64,000 nucleotides of DNA from Macrostomum hystrix (GCA_950097015.1 CATNEN010000038.1:2915501-2979500), one strand, 5' to 3'; counted from the first letter of the stretch, positions 38,240-50,074 are shown. Notes: generated from the letters alone by a model not told the origin. Program-made: numbers and translations.

Positions 38240-41200
38240 TCACAGGCCATCATTATTGACAGTGGGGTACCTAAACTGCCGCGGATTCGAACCATCGACC
38301 TCTGCCTCAAATGCTGCGCGAAGCTCGTCGCTTTCAGAAGTTGACACCGACAGTTCGCGGAATCGACGTCGGTGCTGCCGCCGGCGCCGACGCTGACGAT
38401 GGCTGCCTGGGCGCTGACTGCTGCGGCTCAGGCAGCTCTCCAACCAGGGACTGCGGCAATGATGTGGCAGACTGGGAGGCTGGAAAGTGCTCTCCGCCTC
38501 ATTGTCGAAGGCTCCCTCAGGTGGAGGCACCGCGAACCTGTCCCAGCTGCATGATGGAGAGGTGGAAATAGGATCTGGGATCTTGGATCTAGGATCTAGG
38601 ATCTGGGATCTAGGATCTAGGATCTGGGATCTGGGATCTTGGATCTGGGATCTTGGATCTGGGATCTAGGATCTGGGATCTTGGATCTGGGATCTCGGAT
38701 CTGGTGTCTTGCATCTGGGATCTTGGATCTGGGATCTTGCATCTGGGATCTTGGATCTGGGATCTTGGATCTGGGATCTTGGATCTGGGATCTGGGATCT
38801 TGGATCTGGGATCTTGGATCTGGGATCTAGGATCTGGGATCTTGGATCTGGGATCTCGGATCTGGTGTCTTGCATCTGGGATCTTGGATCTGGGATCTTG
38901 CATCTGGGATCTTGGATCTGGGATCTTGGATCTGGGATCTTGGATCTGGGATCTTGGATCTGGGATCTTGGATCTGGGATCTTGGATCTGGGATCTTGGA
39001 TCTGGGATCTCGGATCTGGTGTCTTGCATCTGGGATCTTGGATCTGGGATCTCGGATCTGGTGTCTTGCATCTGGGATATTGGATCTGGGATCTTGGATC
39101 TGGGATCTTGGATCTGGGATCTCGGATCTGGGATCTTGGATCTGGGATCTTGGATCTGGGATCTTGGATCTGGGATCTCGGATCTGGGATCTTGGATCTG
39201 GGATCTCGGATCTGGTGTCTTGCATCTGGGATCTTGGATCTGGGATCTTGGATCTGGGATCTTGGATCTGGGATCTTGGATCTGGGATCTTGGATCTGGG
39301 ATCTCGGATCTGGTGTCTTGCATCTGGGATCTTGGATCTGGGATCTTGGATCTGAGATCTTGGATCTGGGATCTTGGATCTGGGATCTTGGATCTAGGAT
39401 CTTGGATCTGGGATCTTGGATCTGGGATCTTGCATCTGGGAGCTAACATCTGCAATCGCGCATGTTTACCTGTCGATTGACGCCTCCTTGACGCTGCAAT
39501 CGGCGTCACCAGCGCTGTACTCGTCGCTGAAGAACCCTGCGACTCGGCGAAATACTGAAGCGCAAGCATATGGTGAGGCAGCCCTCACAGACTGCAACTT
39601 GCCGCTAAGGGACACCAGCTGGTGCTGCTGTTCGTGCTGTTGATCCTGGAGGAATGCCGGAGGAATCAAAGGTGGCAGCAGCAGTGGAAACGAGTCAGCA
39701 GACGTCACAGTCGTCGCCGCTGCAGCAGTAGGGATCTTGTCGTCAGCATGTAGACACGACCGCGGCCAGCTTTGCAAGTCCAGCCAGCTGCGTCGCCTGA
39801 CTGCGAAGGCGACGAAGGCGCAGAGGCCCAGCCAGAGGCAGGCGCCGCAGGCCATGACCGCCAGGAACCAGGACCCTCGACGCGCTGAAGCCGCCAGACG
39901 TCGCTGTTCGTGCGTCCAGGCGTCGCCGCCATCGGACGGGGCAACTCGCACCGGAGCTGAACGAACGCCCTCGCTGCGACAGTTGACGGAGGACAGGATC
40001 AGGCGGTAGGCTCCGCTAGACCGAAGATGAGTGAGGTTGACAGTCCGAGCTGGTGCGGGGACATTCACCTGGCTGACTGCTCGCCGAATCACTTCACCGT
40101 GGGCTGTCTCGGCGAAGATGTACAGCCGCGTTGCTATCAGAACACCGTTTCGTTTGTTGACCTCTGGTGGCTGCCAGGAGACGCGAAGCGGCCGCTGATT
40201 GGCCACTGTTGGCGACTCCGGTAGCCACTCGGTCACAATGTCCGAGGGAGCGGCCGACGGCGACGCTTCCCGAGTGAGGATCAGCCGCCGCTCCGGAACT
40301 CCCACCGGCAGCGGCCTGACAAGAGTTGAGTAGCAGGCGAATGCGCGCAGTCGACGCTGCAGCAGGGCTCGATGTCGCGATCGTCCTTCGTCACCGTTTT
40401 TGGCGCCTTCGTCGGACGCTGTGACAATTTCCACGGACTCATGCTCGGGCAGAGCTCGCTGATTGGTGCGCTCAAAGTGAGTTTGAGCATTGCGTAGATG
40501 CTCGGCCATGGCCGCTGGGCTGGCATTAAGCGAGCAGGGGCCCGGGTCCATCGCAGAGTCATTGTTGACCAGTGCAGGTGGCGAGTAACTCGCGGTTGCT
40601 AGGCAGTTGCTGAGCGGCTCTTGGTGGTAGGAAACTCGAAAGCCAGCGACGGAGCTGAGAGCCGCCGGAGAGCCCAGCAGACGCCATGAGGCCACGGCTA
40701 GCGAGTGTTCGAGCGGCTGAAACAATGGAGAGGTGCTTATCTCAATCCACAAGATTCCATTCGACCCGCAATCATCGAGTGGGCAAGTCCGCCCTTCCCG
40801 TTAACCTAAACGCACATTTTCACCGGCCGCCAGCTGGAAACATCGGAGGCTGGTGTGATTTCGTGTTTCGGCGAAAGCTAATTTCACCTGCTTAGCTCGC
40901 TGATTTAGCTACATATGTCTAAGTATACGGTCCTTATAATCTAAAGTACTTCTGAAACACAACTTAACTAGAATCATTATTTAAAACTATTACTAATATT
41001 AATGTATAGGGGTGAGTGCAGAACACGCTTGCCTCTCGTACCAAGATCCCGGAGTTCGATTCCGCGGCGAGGCCACATTTATTTGGGGCGCAGCCGCGGA
41101 GAGAAGGCTTGGGGGCTTGTCGTGCAATTTACACCTTTTAGGGCCAACCTCCACGGCACAGTGAAAGTGTACACTGCCTGACACCTAATGCGGGTCTCTG

Positions 41201-44200
41201 TGCCATTGCCCGCAGTCCTCAAAAAAGTACTTTTTTCATTACTTACAGGTCCTCATTGTATTTAACAAAAATGCTGTTTTGTCAAGTAAGGCGTTCAAAG
41301 TACCAACCGTGACAAGCAGATCGGTGACTCTCGGAGATCCACCGCCACCGCCGCTGACTCCGGCGACATCACCTCGAAGTTCCAGTCGACGCCAGTGTCT
41401 CTGCCGCGGCTGCCTTGGGGTTCGCACCGGCGGTGACAGGTCGGACGGCAGTGACAGCTGGCGCTGCTGCTGGCTGCGGTTTGAACGGGATGCGCCGTTT
41501 TCAGACGCCTCACCGCAGTCGGTGGCAGCTCGAGCCAGAAATCGGCACATCGATTCCGGTGGCAAGCTGTCCGCCTTCACCAGCCGAGACTCGAAGAGGC
41601 CTGGAAAAAAATTATTTTGGACTAGAGATTTCAGGTCCATGATAACCTGAGTACATTGCTGAATCTGGGATCTTCGATCTGGGATCTTGGATCTGGGATC
41701 TTGGATCTGGGATCTTGGATCTGGGATCTTGGATCTGGGATCTTGGATCTGGGATCTTGGATCTGGGATCTTGGATCTGGGATCTTGGATCTGGGATCTT
41801 GGATCTGGGATCTTGGATCTGGGATCTTGGATCTGGGATCTTGGATCTGGGATCTTGGATCTGGGATCTTGGATCTGGGATCTTGGATCTGGGATCTTGG
41901 ATCTGGGATCTTAGATCTGGGATCTTGGATCTGGGATCTTGGATCTGGGATCTTGGATCTGGGATCTTGGATCTGGGATCTTGGATCTGGGATCTTGGAT
42001 CTGGGATCTTGGATCTGGGATCTTGGATCTGGGATCTTGGATCTGGGATCTTGGATCTGGGATCTTGGATCTGGGATCTTGGATCTGGGATCTTGGATCT
42101 AGGATCTTGGATCTGGGATCTTGGATCTGGGATCTTGGATCTGGGATCTTGGATCTGGGATCTTGGATCTGGGATCTTGGATCTGGGATCTTGGATCTGG
42201 GATCTTGGATCTGGGATCTTGGATCTGGGATCTTGGATCTGGGATCTTGGATCTGGGATCTTGGATCTGGGATCTTGGATCTGGGATCTTGGATCTGGGA
42301 TCTTGGATCTGGGATCTTGGATCTGGGATCTTGGATCTTGCATCTGGGATCTTGCATCTGGGATCTGGGATCTGGGATTTTAGATCTGGGATCTGGAATC
42401 TTGCATCTGAAAACCCCACCTGTTCTCACCTGCATAGCGGTACCAGGTTCGCTCGCTGCCGAGTGAATCGCAGATTCTCTCCAGCCGGTAAACACGTCGG
42501 CAGGTGTCCCCGATGCGCAAAAGCGCCCAGTCTCCACCAGTGTCAACAATTTCAACACTTCCAGGCGGTTCCGATGGCTTCCGTCGGGGATGTCCGGTCA
42601 GCTCGGCGGCGCTGATGACGCTGACGTTCACAGGCTCGGGCCACTGGATGACACCAAATCCTGGCACGTCTATCGAGCAGGCGTAGCGCCCGGAGTCCGA
42701 CAGCTGAGCGGATTCGATCACCAGACTGCCGTCCGCTTGTGAGCTCAGCTGCTCCGCCTGGTCTTGAGCGCTGGTCGGACGGCTGGAAATTTGTTGTCAA
42801 TTCACTGATTGTTTGTCTCCTCAGTTAAGCACAGTTTGAGAACTCTGCCCATTTCGCTGACTCCTGTGCACACACTGCACACAGGCATGACTTTCTCATC
42901 TTCAAGCAGTGCACACTCTCACATTGCCGTGGAGGTTGGCCCTCAAGGGCGTAAATTGCACGACAAGCCCCCAAGCCTTCTCTTCGCAACTGCGCCCCAA
43001 ATAAATGTGGCCTCGCCGCGGAATCGAACTCAGGGACCTTGATACTCCTCTCCTTGTTGCAGCATATTCATTTCTATGGCATCTCCATGTTGTGAAATGT
43101 AAAAACAATGAGCCAGGAGTATTTTCTTAGAAGCACCTGCGGCTCCAGACCGTTCGGCTGCCGACAACCGGCTGAGTCAGGCTGCAGTCGAGATGCAGCC
43201 GACCTCCGATGGCCAACAAAACGACCGACGGAGGTCCTTCGCCGATTATTGGCACCGACGTCGAGGACTCTGACAAAGTTGTCGACTTTTCTGCTGCCGG
43301 CGTATCGAGAACATTCAGCCGAGCGGCAGCCTGGACGGAGCCGACAGCGTTAGTGGCGTGGCACTGGTACTGCCCGGCATGACCGCGATTCACCGGCCAG
43401 ATCGTCAGCGAGCCGTTGTCGCCGACTCGAAGGCCGCCAATATCGTCGTCATCGGCGTCGTCCAAGTCGCCGGAGGACGCTGCAAAGAGAAATCGCCCGA
43501 GTCCCTTCGACCAGTAGACGGTGGGCGTCGGGTTGCCGACGGCGCGACAATTAAGAACCACGCGACTGCCCAGCGCTACAGTTTCGTCAGCCGGTGTTTC
43601 TAGGAAAGTTGGTCTACTCAGCACCGTCAGCCGGGCAGCGGACTCGATGGTGGCTCCTCCGAAGCTGGCTGCTTCGCAGATGTACCTGCAAGTGGCCGTG
43701 ATAGGTTCCAGTATAAAAATAAGTTTTTATCAATTGGTAAAAAGCATATCTTGCGAATCCACGAGATGCGCAACTGATTGCAAAACAGCAGACAAGACTT
43801 CAGTGCAATCGTTCGATTTAGATCGTAGAAGCCCGTGCACCGATAATGGACCGCGGTGTTTACCCCACCTGTTTGCCCGCAGGATTTCCAGATGAACAGG
43901 AGACAGAACCGGCCAAAATCTGACCCGAGGGAATAAAGGATTAATTCGGAGTAGAATCTTGACCTTACACACTGGATTCTTGAAATATATACGAGCGTAA
44001 TTTCAACTGCTTTCTAGTTTCATTCCTACTGAAGTACAATGGTAGCACTGTAGGCTCCTCACAGAAGCGACCTTACCGACTTCAAGGATTCGGTTCTCGC
44101 GCCCTGGTCCTGAGCTCGAATCCGTAACGGCTCCGTAGAGAAAGCTTGGAAGCCTTGTTTTGCAATTTACACGAGGGCCAGATCCTAAACAGTACACTAA

Positions 44201-45766
44201 GAGATGAGAAAGTCAAGGGCCACTGTTCACCATGTGTGAGTTTGAGGTGCTGCTAATTGGTCACGCCAAATTGCCGACAGCTCCTGGAAACATTATAATT
44301 ACGATTCTTGCTAATTCCGCCTCACCTGCCGGCGTCACCAGAACTAACGCTTGCCAGCACGATGGAGCCATTGTCGAGCAGCTGGGTTCGCCTTGGTGGC
44401 GGCATCGGCTGCCTGTCACCGGTCAGCGACTCTCGACGCCAATTCAGCGCTGGTCGCAAACGCTTGTCGTCGCTGGCGGCGCAGTGGAAGGAGGCGGTCT
44501 CGCCAGCCAGGACGGTCTGGTCACGCGGTCGGACGCTGAAGCTCGGCCGGTTGTCAAGACTCGAGTCAGAAGTTGAAGGCAAGACAACAGAGAGCCGCCC
44601 GACGGGCGACTGCAACACGCCAGCTGAAAATTATATTCCTTGGTGTCAAAAAATACCAGATCCCAGATCCAAGATCCCAGATCCAAGATCCCAGATCCAA
44701 GATCCCAGATCCAAGATCCCAGATCCAAGATCCCAGATCCAAGATCCCAGATCCAAGATCCCAGATCCAAGATCCCAGATCCAAGATCCCAGATCCAAGA
44801 TCCCAGATCCAAGATCCCAGATCCAAGATCCCAGATCCAAGATCCCAGATCCAAGATCCCAGATCCAAGATCCCAGATCCAAGATCCCAGATCCAAGATC
44901 CCAGATCCAAGATCCCAGATCCAAGATCCCAGATCCAAGATCCCAGATCCAAGATCCCAGATCCAAGATCCCAGATCCAAGATCCCAGATCCAAGATCCC
45001 AGATCCAAGATCCCAGATCCAAGATCCCAGATCCAAGATCCCAGATCCAAGATCCCAGATCCAAGATCCCAGATCCAAGATCCCAGATCCAAGATCCCAG
45101 ATCCAAGATCCCAGATCCAAGATCCCAGATCCAAGATCCCAGATCCAAGATCCCAGATCCAAGATCCCAGATCCAAGATCCCAGATCCAAGATCCCAGAT
45201 CCAAGATCCCAGATCCAAGATCCCAGATCCAAGATCCCAGATCCAAGATCCCAGATCCAAGATCCCAGATCCAAGATCCCAGATCCAAGATCCCAGATCC
45301 AAGATCCCAGATCCAAGATCCCAGATCCAAGATCCCAGATCCAAGATCCCAGATCCAAGATCCCAGATCCAAGATCCCAGATCCAGATCCCAGATCACTG
45401 TTAATCAGGTGATCCCTGCTCACCTGACGTCGCAGTCTCGCAGACGTACTCTCCAGCGTCTGCCATCTGCACTGGAGAGAGCTTCAGCATCCCATTGTCC
45501 AGACGGACTCTCTTGCCATCCGCTGAGAGGCTGGTGGCATTCAAGCGGCGCCACTTGAACCGAGTCCCCAGTCGGCTGGTCTCGTAGTCTTTGGCAGCGC
45601 TGAAGCTGACCAGTCGGCAAGACATGACGACGTTGCTGCCGGCGACCACGGCGCCTGTCGGGGTTTCCAGAATGACCGCGGCTCCGGGTTGGATTGACGT
45701 AGCAAGCGCTCGGGCTTGCCGGACGGTCAGGAGGCTGACGAGAATAAGCAGAAGCTCTCTCGGCAG
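38240..45766 (-). CDS. Robo-like Ig/fibronectin-III transmembrane receptor, seven exons
   Basis: Exons in transcript order: 45766-45424, 44623-44326, 43685-43137, 42782-42430, 41600-41308, 40716-39470, 38546-38240; all join in frame (about 1,129 residues). After a signal-peptide core (ELLLILVSLLTV, residues about 4-15) come four Ig domains, including RPSFSVRPRDQTVLAGE and RPTFLETPADETVALGS starts and DSGRYAC/DAGEYVC ends. Three FN3 domains follow (second: SLAVASWRLLG; third: PLRVSWQPPE), then one TM helix (SWFLAVMACGACLWLGLC) and a cytoplasmic tail of about 190 residues. Order and Ig sequence resemble Roundabout axon-guidance receptors, but Robo usually has five Ig domains and a longer tail. 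No ATG is in frame in exon 1; the start given is a plausible splice acceptor. The exon 5 donor is ACG|GTTGGT, a weak site chosen because it restores the FN3 strand. Confidence 0.85.
38571..39441. repeat. 14-bp array (ggatctgggatctt) in Robo-like intron 6
   Basis: About 62 copies with moderate variation (ctcgga, tggtgtcttgcatc and ctagga variants in blocks). It occupies 871 of the 923 bp of the intron. The plus strand carries the G-rich unit, so the pre-mRNA carries the C-rich complement. Confidence 0.95.
41007..41220 (+). mobile_element. tRNA-derived SINE in Robo-like intron 5
   Basis: Shows the head gcttgcctctcgtaccaag, the B box gagttcgattcc, the body gcgaggccacatttatttgg and ggcttgtcgtgcaattta, and gtgtacactgcctgac. 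The 3' part is shortened and the tail is missing. Confidence 0.85.
41661..42410. repeat. 14-bp array (ggatctgggatctt) in Robo-like intron 4
   Basis: About 53 copies, nearly perfect, with only a few variant units internally and more at both edges. It fills 750 of 829 bp of the intron and ends about 19 bases from the exon 4 donor. Same orientation as the intron 6 array. Confidence 0.95.
42838..43043 (-). mobile_element. tRNA-derived SINE fragment in Robo-like intron 3
   Basis: Minus-strand copy with the B-box region gttcgattcc, body gcgaggccacatttatttgg and ggcttgtcgtgcaattta, and the 3' body ending in the conserved cagcgaaatgggcaga region. The A-box head and tail are missing. Confidence 0.85.
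44055..44225 (+). mobile_element. Degenerate SINE copy in Robo-like intron 2
   Basis: Recognisable pieces: gagctcgaatccg (B box), agagaaagcttggaagcc, tgcaatttacacgagggcc and atgagaaagtca. Overall it is older and more diverged than the other copies. Confidence 0.6.
44656..45396. repeat. 14-bp array (atcccagatccaag) in Robo-like intron 1, inverted
   Basis: About 53 copies with no visible mismatch except at the edges, filling 741 of 800 bp of the intron. The unit is the reverse complement of the arrays in introns 4 and 6, so the pre-mRNA has the G-rich form here and the C-rich form there. The repeat has no stop codon in any frame, which gives long spurious open frames. Confidence 0.96.
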
Positions 45767-45917
45767 CTGCTCGCCATTGTTTGAGGGGTGGAATTGACAC
45801 GAAATTAGTGCAATATTTGCGTATTTTGTCTAAGTAAGTGAAGACTGGATTCTAAGCTTCTTTTTGGGAATTATGGTGTAGTAGAACATGGCGTAGACCA
45901 TTGATGTAGACCATTGG

Positions 45918-46400
45918 CGGATAAGAGACGGATCAGGGGAGGATCAGAGGCGGATCAGTGCCGGATCAGGGGCGGATCAGTGCCAGATCAGGGGCGGATC
46001 AGGGGGCGGATCAGTGCCGGATCAGGGGAGGATCAGGGGAGGATCAGTGGCGGATCAGGGGCGGATCAGGGGTGGATCAGGGCGGATTAGAGGAGGATCA
46101 GGGGCGGATCAGTGCCGGATCAGTGCCGGATCAGAGGAGGATCAGGGGCGGATCAGGGGCGGATCAGTGCCGGATCAGGCGAGGATCAGGGGAGGATCAG
46201 GGGAGGATCAGAGGAGGATCAGGGCGGATCAGAGGAGGATCAGGGCGGATCAGGGGCGGATCAGAGGCGGATCAGTGCCGGATCAGGGGAGGATCAGGGG
46301 CGGATAAGTGGCGGATCAGAAGCGGATCAGGGGCGGATCAGGGTGGATCAGGGGCGGATCAGGGGCGGATCAAGAGCGGATCAGGACAAGATCAGGGTCT
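45918..46400. repeat. 11-bp minisatellite, unit ggatcaggggc
   Basis: About 43 copies of an undecamer with variants ggatcagtgcc, ggatcagagga and ggatcagggga. It starts about 150 bp upstream of the first Robo-like exon, so it sits in the promoter or 5' UTR region. Confidence 0.92.
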
Positions 46401-46945
46401 TCAATTGGACCGAAAATACTTCAGTTGTCTATGCGGTTCAACTCGGCAACAAAAATTTGGAATTGTGACTCATCTGGTCGCTAATTTACTTGCTGTCGCC
46501 TTAGATGCTCATTTACTTTTTTGTCGATGAAGAGGTCAGCCGGAGATTCTGTGTGAGTCATCTCCCACCGTCCCAGCTAAGCAGAATTCAATTACCATAC
46601 TCTTTATGATCACCCGGGGGACAAGTCAGAGGGGATTATGAGCGATGAGCGAGGGTTGGGTGAGGAAAGGAGAGCGGTGTGTTGAGTCGGTGACGCGACA
46701 GCAAATTCTGGAAGCTGTGAGTCACAGACAGACGCTGGTGTTACCGCGGAGGAAAAAAGAAATAAGTTATTATCACAGCAGAGTCCCGTGTTGAGCTGGG
46801 GTAATGTTTGCTCGCATAATATCCTGCTCGTAAAATAGTGCTCACTCTTGTTTTCTAGCTCTGTCTCTCTGTTTGTTCTGTATATTTTTCAGTATACATG
46901 TATGTTCTTTATCGTTATAACAATAATAGTAATAATAATAAATGT
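46401..46945. other. Intergenic, no gene recognised
   Basis: No exon supported. An ATA/AAT microsatellite lies at the right end (about 46921-46970), probably the tail of the next SINE. Confidence 0.4.
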
Positions 46946-47137
46946 ATTAGTAAAAAATAATAAAATAATCCTGCAGATCCTGCAGACAGCCGACGCCACA
47001 GCCGCAGCTATCGCGTTAAGTGTTAAGTGCCTTGCTAAATGACACGAATTGTTCCAGTGGAGTCGGGAATCGAACCCCCGACCTTAAAGTCGTGATTCAG
47101 ACTCTCTGACAACAAGACTACAACCTCTCGTTATAGT
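46946..47137 (-). mobile_element. Second, different tRNA-derived SINE
   Basis: On the minus strand a tRNA-like head ends with ggtcgggggttcgattcccg (a strong B box), followed by tttagcaaggcacttaacac, gcgatagctgcggctgtgg and an A/T-rich TTATTA tail. This is a separate family from the others in the window. Part of its body (gcgaaatagctgcggctgtg) recurs in the opposite orientation at about 47295-47330. Confidence 0.65.
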
Positions 47138-47523
47138 GACGTACTAAGTTCGAATCCTATTTATAAATTCTAAATCGCTTCAGTTTATGAAACTGTAGTT
47201 GAGGTACAACAGCATTATATTATATTCGGGTAGAAATTCAGGTGGGACTGGTAGGTCCACGGACTGAACAGTCGTACACAGCATTATGAAGCGCCGCGAA
47301 ATAGCTGCGGCTGTGGCACTGGCTGTACCAACTAGTTTAGGTGTCAGTTCTATCCGTCTTACTGCAATGTTTTATTCATTTCTCACTAAAAGCTTCCCCG
47401 CTTATTACTCGCATGACTGAGTTAATGCAAGGTTTACTCCAGTCACCATTTTCGTCCACAATTTCTCGCCCAACCTCACTGACTTCCATTTCCCTCGTTC
47501 CGCTTCACCCCAACTCTGCATTT

Positions 47524-47551
47524 TGATGACTAAGTAAGTAAGTAAGTAAGC

Positions 47552-47606
<55 letters not shown>

Positions 47607-47607
47607 C

Positions 47608-47656
<49 letters not shown>

Positions 47657-47691
47657 GGTAAGTAAGTAAGTAAGCAAGCAGGTAAGTAAGC

Positions 47692-47755
<64 letters not shown>

Positions 47756-47757
47756 TA
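47524..47757. repeat. (AAGT)n microsatellite
   Basis: A nearly perfect tetranucleotide run of about 58 units with occasional aagc or aggt units. Confidence 0.97.
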
Positions 47758-48063
47758 GTGCTCCAACAGCGCCTCAAACTAGGAGACTTACCATATTTCT
47801 GGCTTTTTGGAAAAAGTCAATCCTGCCTTTGAGGTATAGTTTTCGGAGCAATTTTTACTCTCGACAAATTCGAACACGAATATAAGCAGCATTGTGTAAG
47901 CTGCATAGTCTCTATCTTGTCCATGATTGGCTGTGACAAGCGCTTCAGTCCTGCGTCCCTCTGTGCTAATTGGTTCCCCGCTATGAACTGCAACTTCAGT
48001 GTTCCTGCTGTTCCTTCTGCTTGATTTTTAGACATACTGGCAAACTGTATCGGTTCGTCCCTG

Positions 48064-48895
48064 CCTAGGTACCTGTCTCCGTCTACCTGTCTCCGTCTAC
48101 CTGCCTCCGTCTACCTGTCTCTGTCTACCTGTCTCCGTCTACCTGTTTCTGTCTACTTGTCTGTCTACCTGTCTCTGTCTACCTGTCTATCTACCTCTCT
48201 CTGTCTACCTGTCTCTGTCTGCCTGTCTCTGTCTGCCTGTCTCTGTCTACATGTCTGTCTACCTCTCTCTGACTACCTGTCTCCATCTACCTGTCTCCGT
48301 CTACCTGTCTCCGTCTACCTGTCTCCGTCTACCTGTCTCCGTCTACCTGTCTCCGTCTACCTGTCTCTGTCTACCTGTCTCCGTCTACCTGTCTCCGTCT
48401 ACCTGTCTCCGTCTACCTGTCTCCGTCTACCTGTCTCCGTCTACCTGTCTCCGTCTACCTGTCTCCGTCTACCTGTCTCCCTCTACCTGTCTCCGTCTAC
48501 CTGTCTCCGTCTACCTGTCTCTGTCTACCTGTCTCTGTTTACCTCTTTCTGTCTTCCTGTCTCTGTCTACCTGTCTCTGTCTACCTGTCTCCGTCTACCT
48601 GTCTCCGTCTACCTGTCTCCGTCTACCTGTCTCCGTCTACCTGTCTCCGTCTACCTGTCTCCGTCTACCTGTCTCCGTCTACCTGTCTCTGTCTACCTGT
48701 CTCTGTCTACATGTCTGTCTACCTCTCTCTGACTACCTGTCTCCATCTACCTGTCTCCGTCTACCTGTCTCCGTCTACCTGTCTCCGTCTACCTGTCTCC
48801 GTCTACCTGTCTCCGTCTACCTGTCTCCGTCTACCTGTCTCCGTCTACCTGTCTCCGTCTACCTGTCTCTGTCTACTGTCTCTGTCCACCAGTCT
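48064..48895. repeat. 14-bp minisatellite, unit acctgtctccgtct
   Basis: About 59 copies. Two blocks of roughly 450 bp look like duplicates, since both contain the rare sequence acatgtctgtctacctctctctgac followed by ctgtctccatct. Purely pyrimidine-biased on the plus strand. Confidence 0.95.
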
Positions 48896-49506
48896 CTCAC
48901 TGTCTATTTGTCCTTGACTCATGTATCCAGCAAGTTGCCAATTTCTGCAAAATCATATTAAATTTTTGATCCTAACGTTCCAGTCCCGAAAAGAAGATTT
49001 GCCTTACAAGAACTTTTAGAAGGCCAAAACGCACACTGTAAATTTGCCCAGAAGTTTCTGTGAAAGTCAAAAAATTGCACCAACGTTAAAGCACTATCGT
49101 TAGAAGAGAAACGACTTTTACATTCTTGGCCTCGACCTGGCCTGTACCAAATCTCTGCATTCCACGGAACTTCCCTAACAGGTCCAGGTAACTGAACCCA
49201 GACCATTGTTTTCTTAAGCAGCCAAACAGCTTTGCTAGTGGGTGGAATTCGGCTGGTGCAAAGCATGCACCCAGCTGTTCAGGTGTTGCTCCAACTCCAG
49301 ATAAACAAGAACGGCTGCTTGTTGAACTTTTGCTGAGAGAAAAAAATACTAAACAGAAGTTGTTTAAGATGAGGCTGGTTACCCCCAGCCCTGCGTTTAT
49401 GAAATTAATCTGATGGCGCCGGCTGATGAGTACGTCGGAGGCTGGTTTGAGTTCGCTTTTTGCTGTGTCTGATTGAGTAATGCAAGATGTAATTTCACCT
49501 GCTAAC
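48896..49506. other. Intergenic, no gene recognised
   Basis: Short open frames on the minus strand but no protein family or splice structure recognised. Confidence 0.35.
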
Positions 49507-49676
49507 AAGTAGGTCCCTGAGCTCGATTCCGCGGCGAGGCCACTTTCATTTAGGGCGCAGCCGCGGAGAGAAGGCTTGCGGGCTTGTCGTGCAATTTACG
49601 CCATTTTTGGCCAATGTTCAAGGCACAGTGAAAGTGTACACTGCCTGGTGATGAGAAATTCAGGGTTAATTCGTGA
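49507..49676 (+). mobile_element. 5'-truncated SINE copy
   Basis: Begins within the tRNA-like part (aggtccctgagctcgattcc), continues through gcgaggccac and ggcttgtcgtgcaattta, and ends at gtgtacactgcctggtgatg. It sits directly before a full copy in the same orientation. Confidence 0.85.
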
Positions 49677-49694
49677 ATAGGGGTGTATGAAGGG

Positions 49695-50058
49695 GGGTGA
49701 GTGGCAGAGCGGTTATCGCGTTTGCCTCTCGCACCAAGGTCCCTAAGTTCGATTCCACGGCGAGGCCACATTTATTTGGGGCGCAGCCGCGGAGAGAAGG
49801 CTTGGGGGCTTGTCGTGCAATTGACGCCCTTGAGGGCCAACCTCCAAGACACAGTGAAGTGTACACTGCCTGACGATGAGAAAGTCAGGCCAGATGTACA
49901 CACCTGTGTGAGCGTATGCCTGCGTACAGTATCTGTGTGCGTGTGTGCTCAGGAGTCAGCGAAATGGGCAGAATTGCCTCCTCGCTGGCTGCGGGTCTAG
50001 TGTCACCAAATGATGTGCCATTGCCCGCAGCCCTCCTGCAATTATTATTATTATTATT
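49695..50058 (+). mobile_element. Full-length tRNA-derived SINE
   Basis: The most complete copy in the window: A box gagtggcagagcgg, B box agttcgattcc, conserved body, a 3' region with gtgtgctcaggagtcagcg and atgggcagaattgcctcctc, and an (ATT)n tail at about 50038-50058. Use it as the family reference. Confidence 0.9.
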
Positions 50059-50074
50059 AGGGGTGTATGAAATA

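Noticed and set aside
38262-38302. B-box-like ggttcgaatccg on the minus strand
   Set aside because: Lies inside the last coding exon of the Robo-like gene and has no other tRNA features.
38610-45558. Long open frames encoding DPRSQIQDPRSKIP- or ILDLGSWIWDLG-type repeats
   Set aside because: The 14-bp unit lacks stops in every frame and the arrays sit inside introns of the Robo-like gene.
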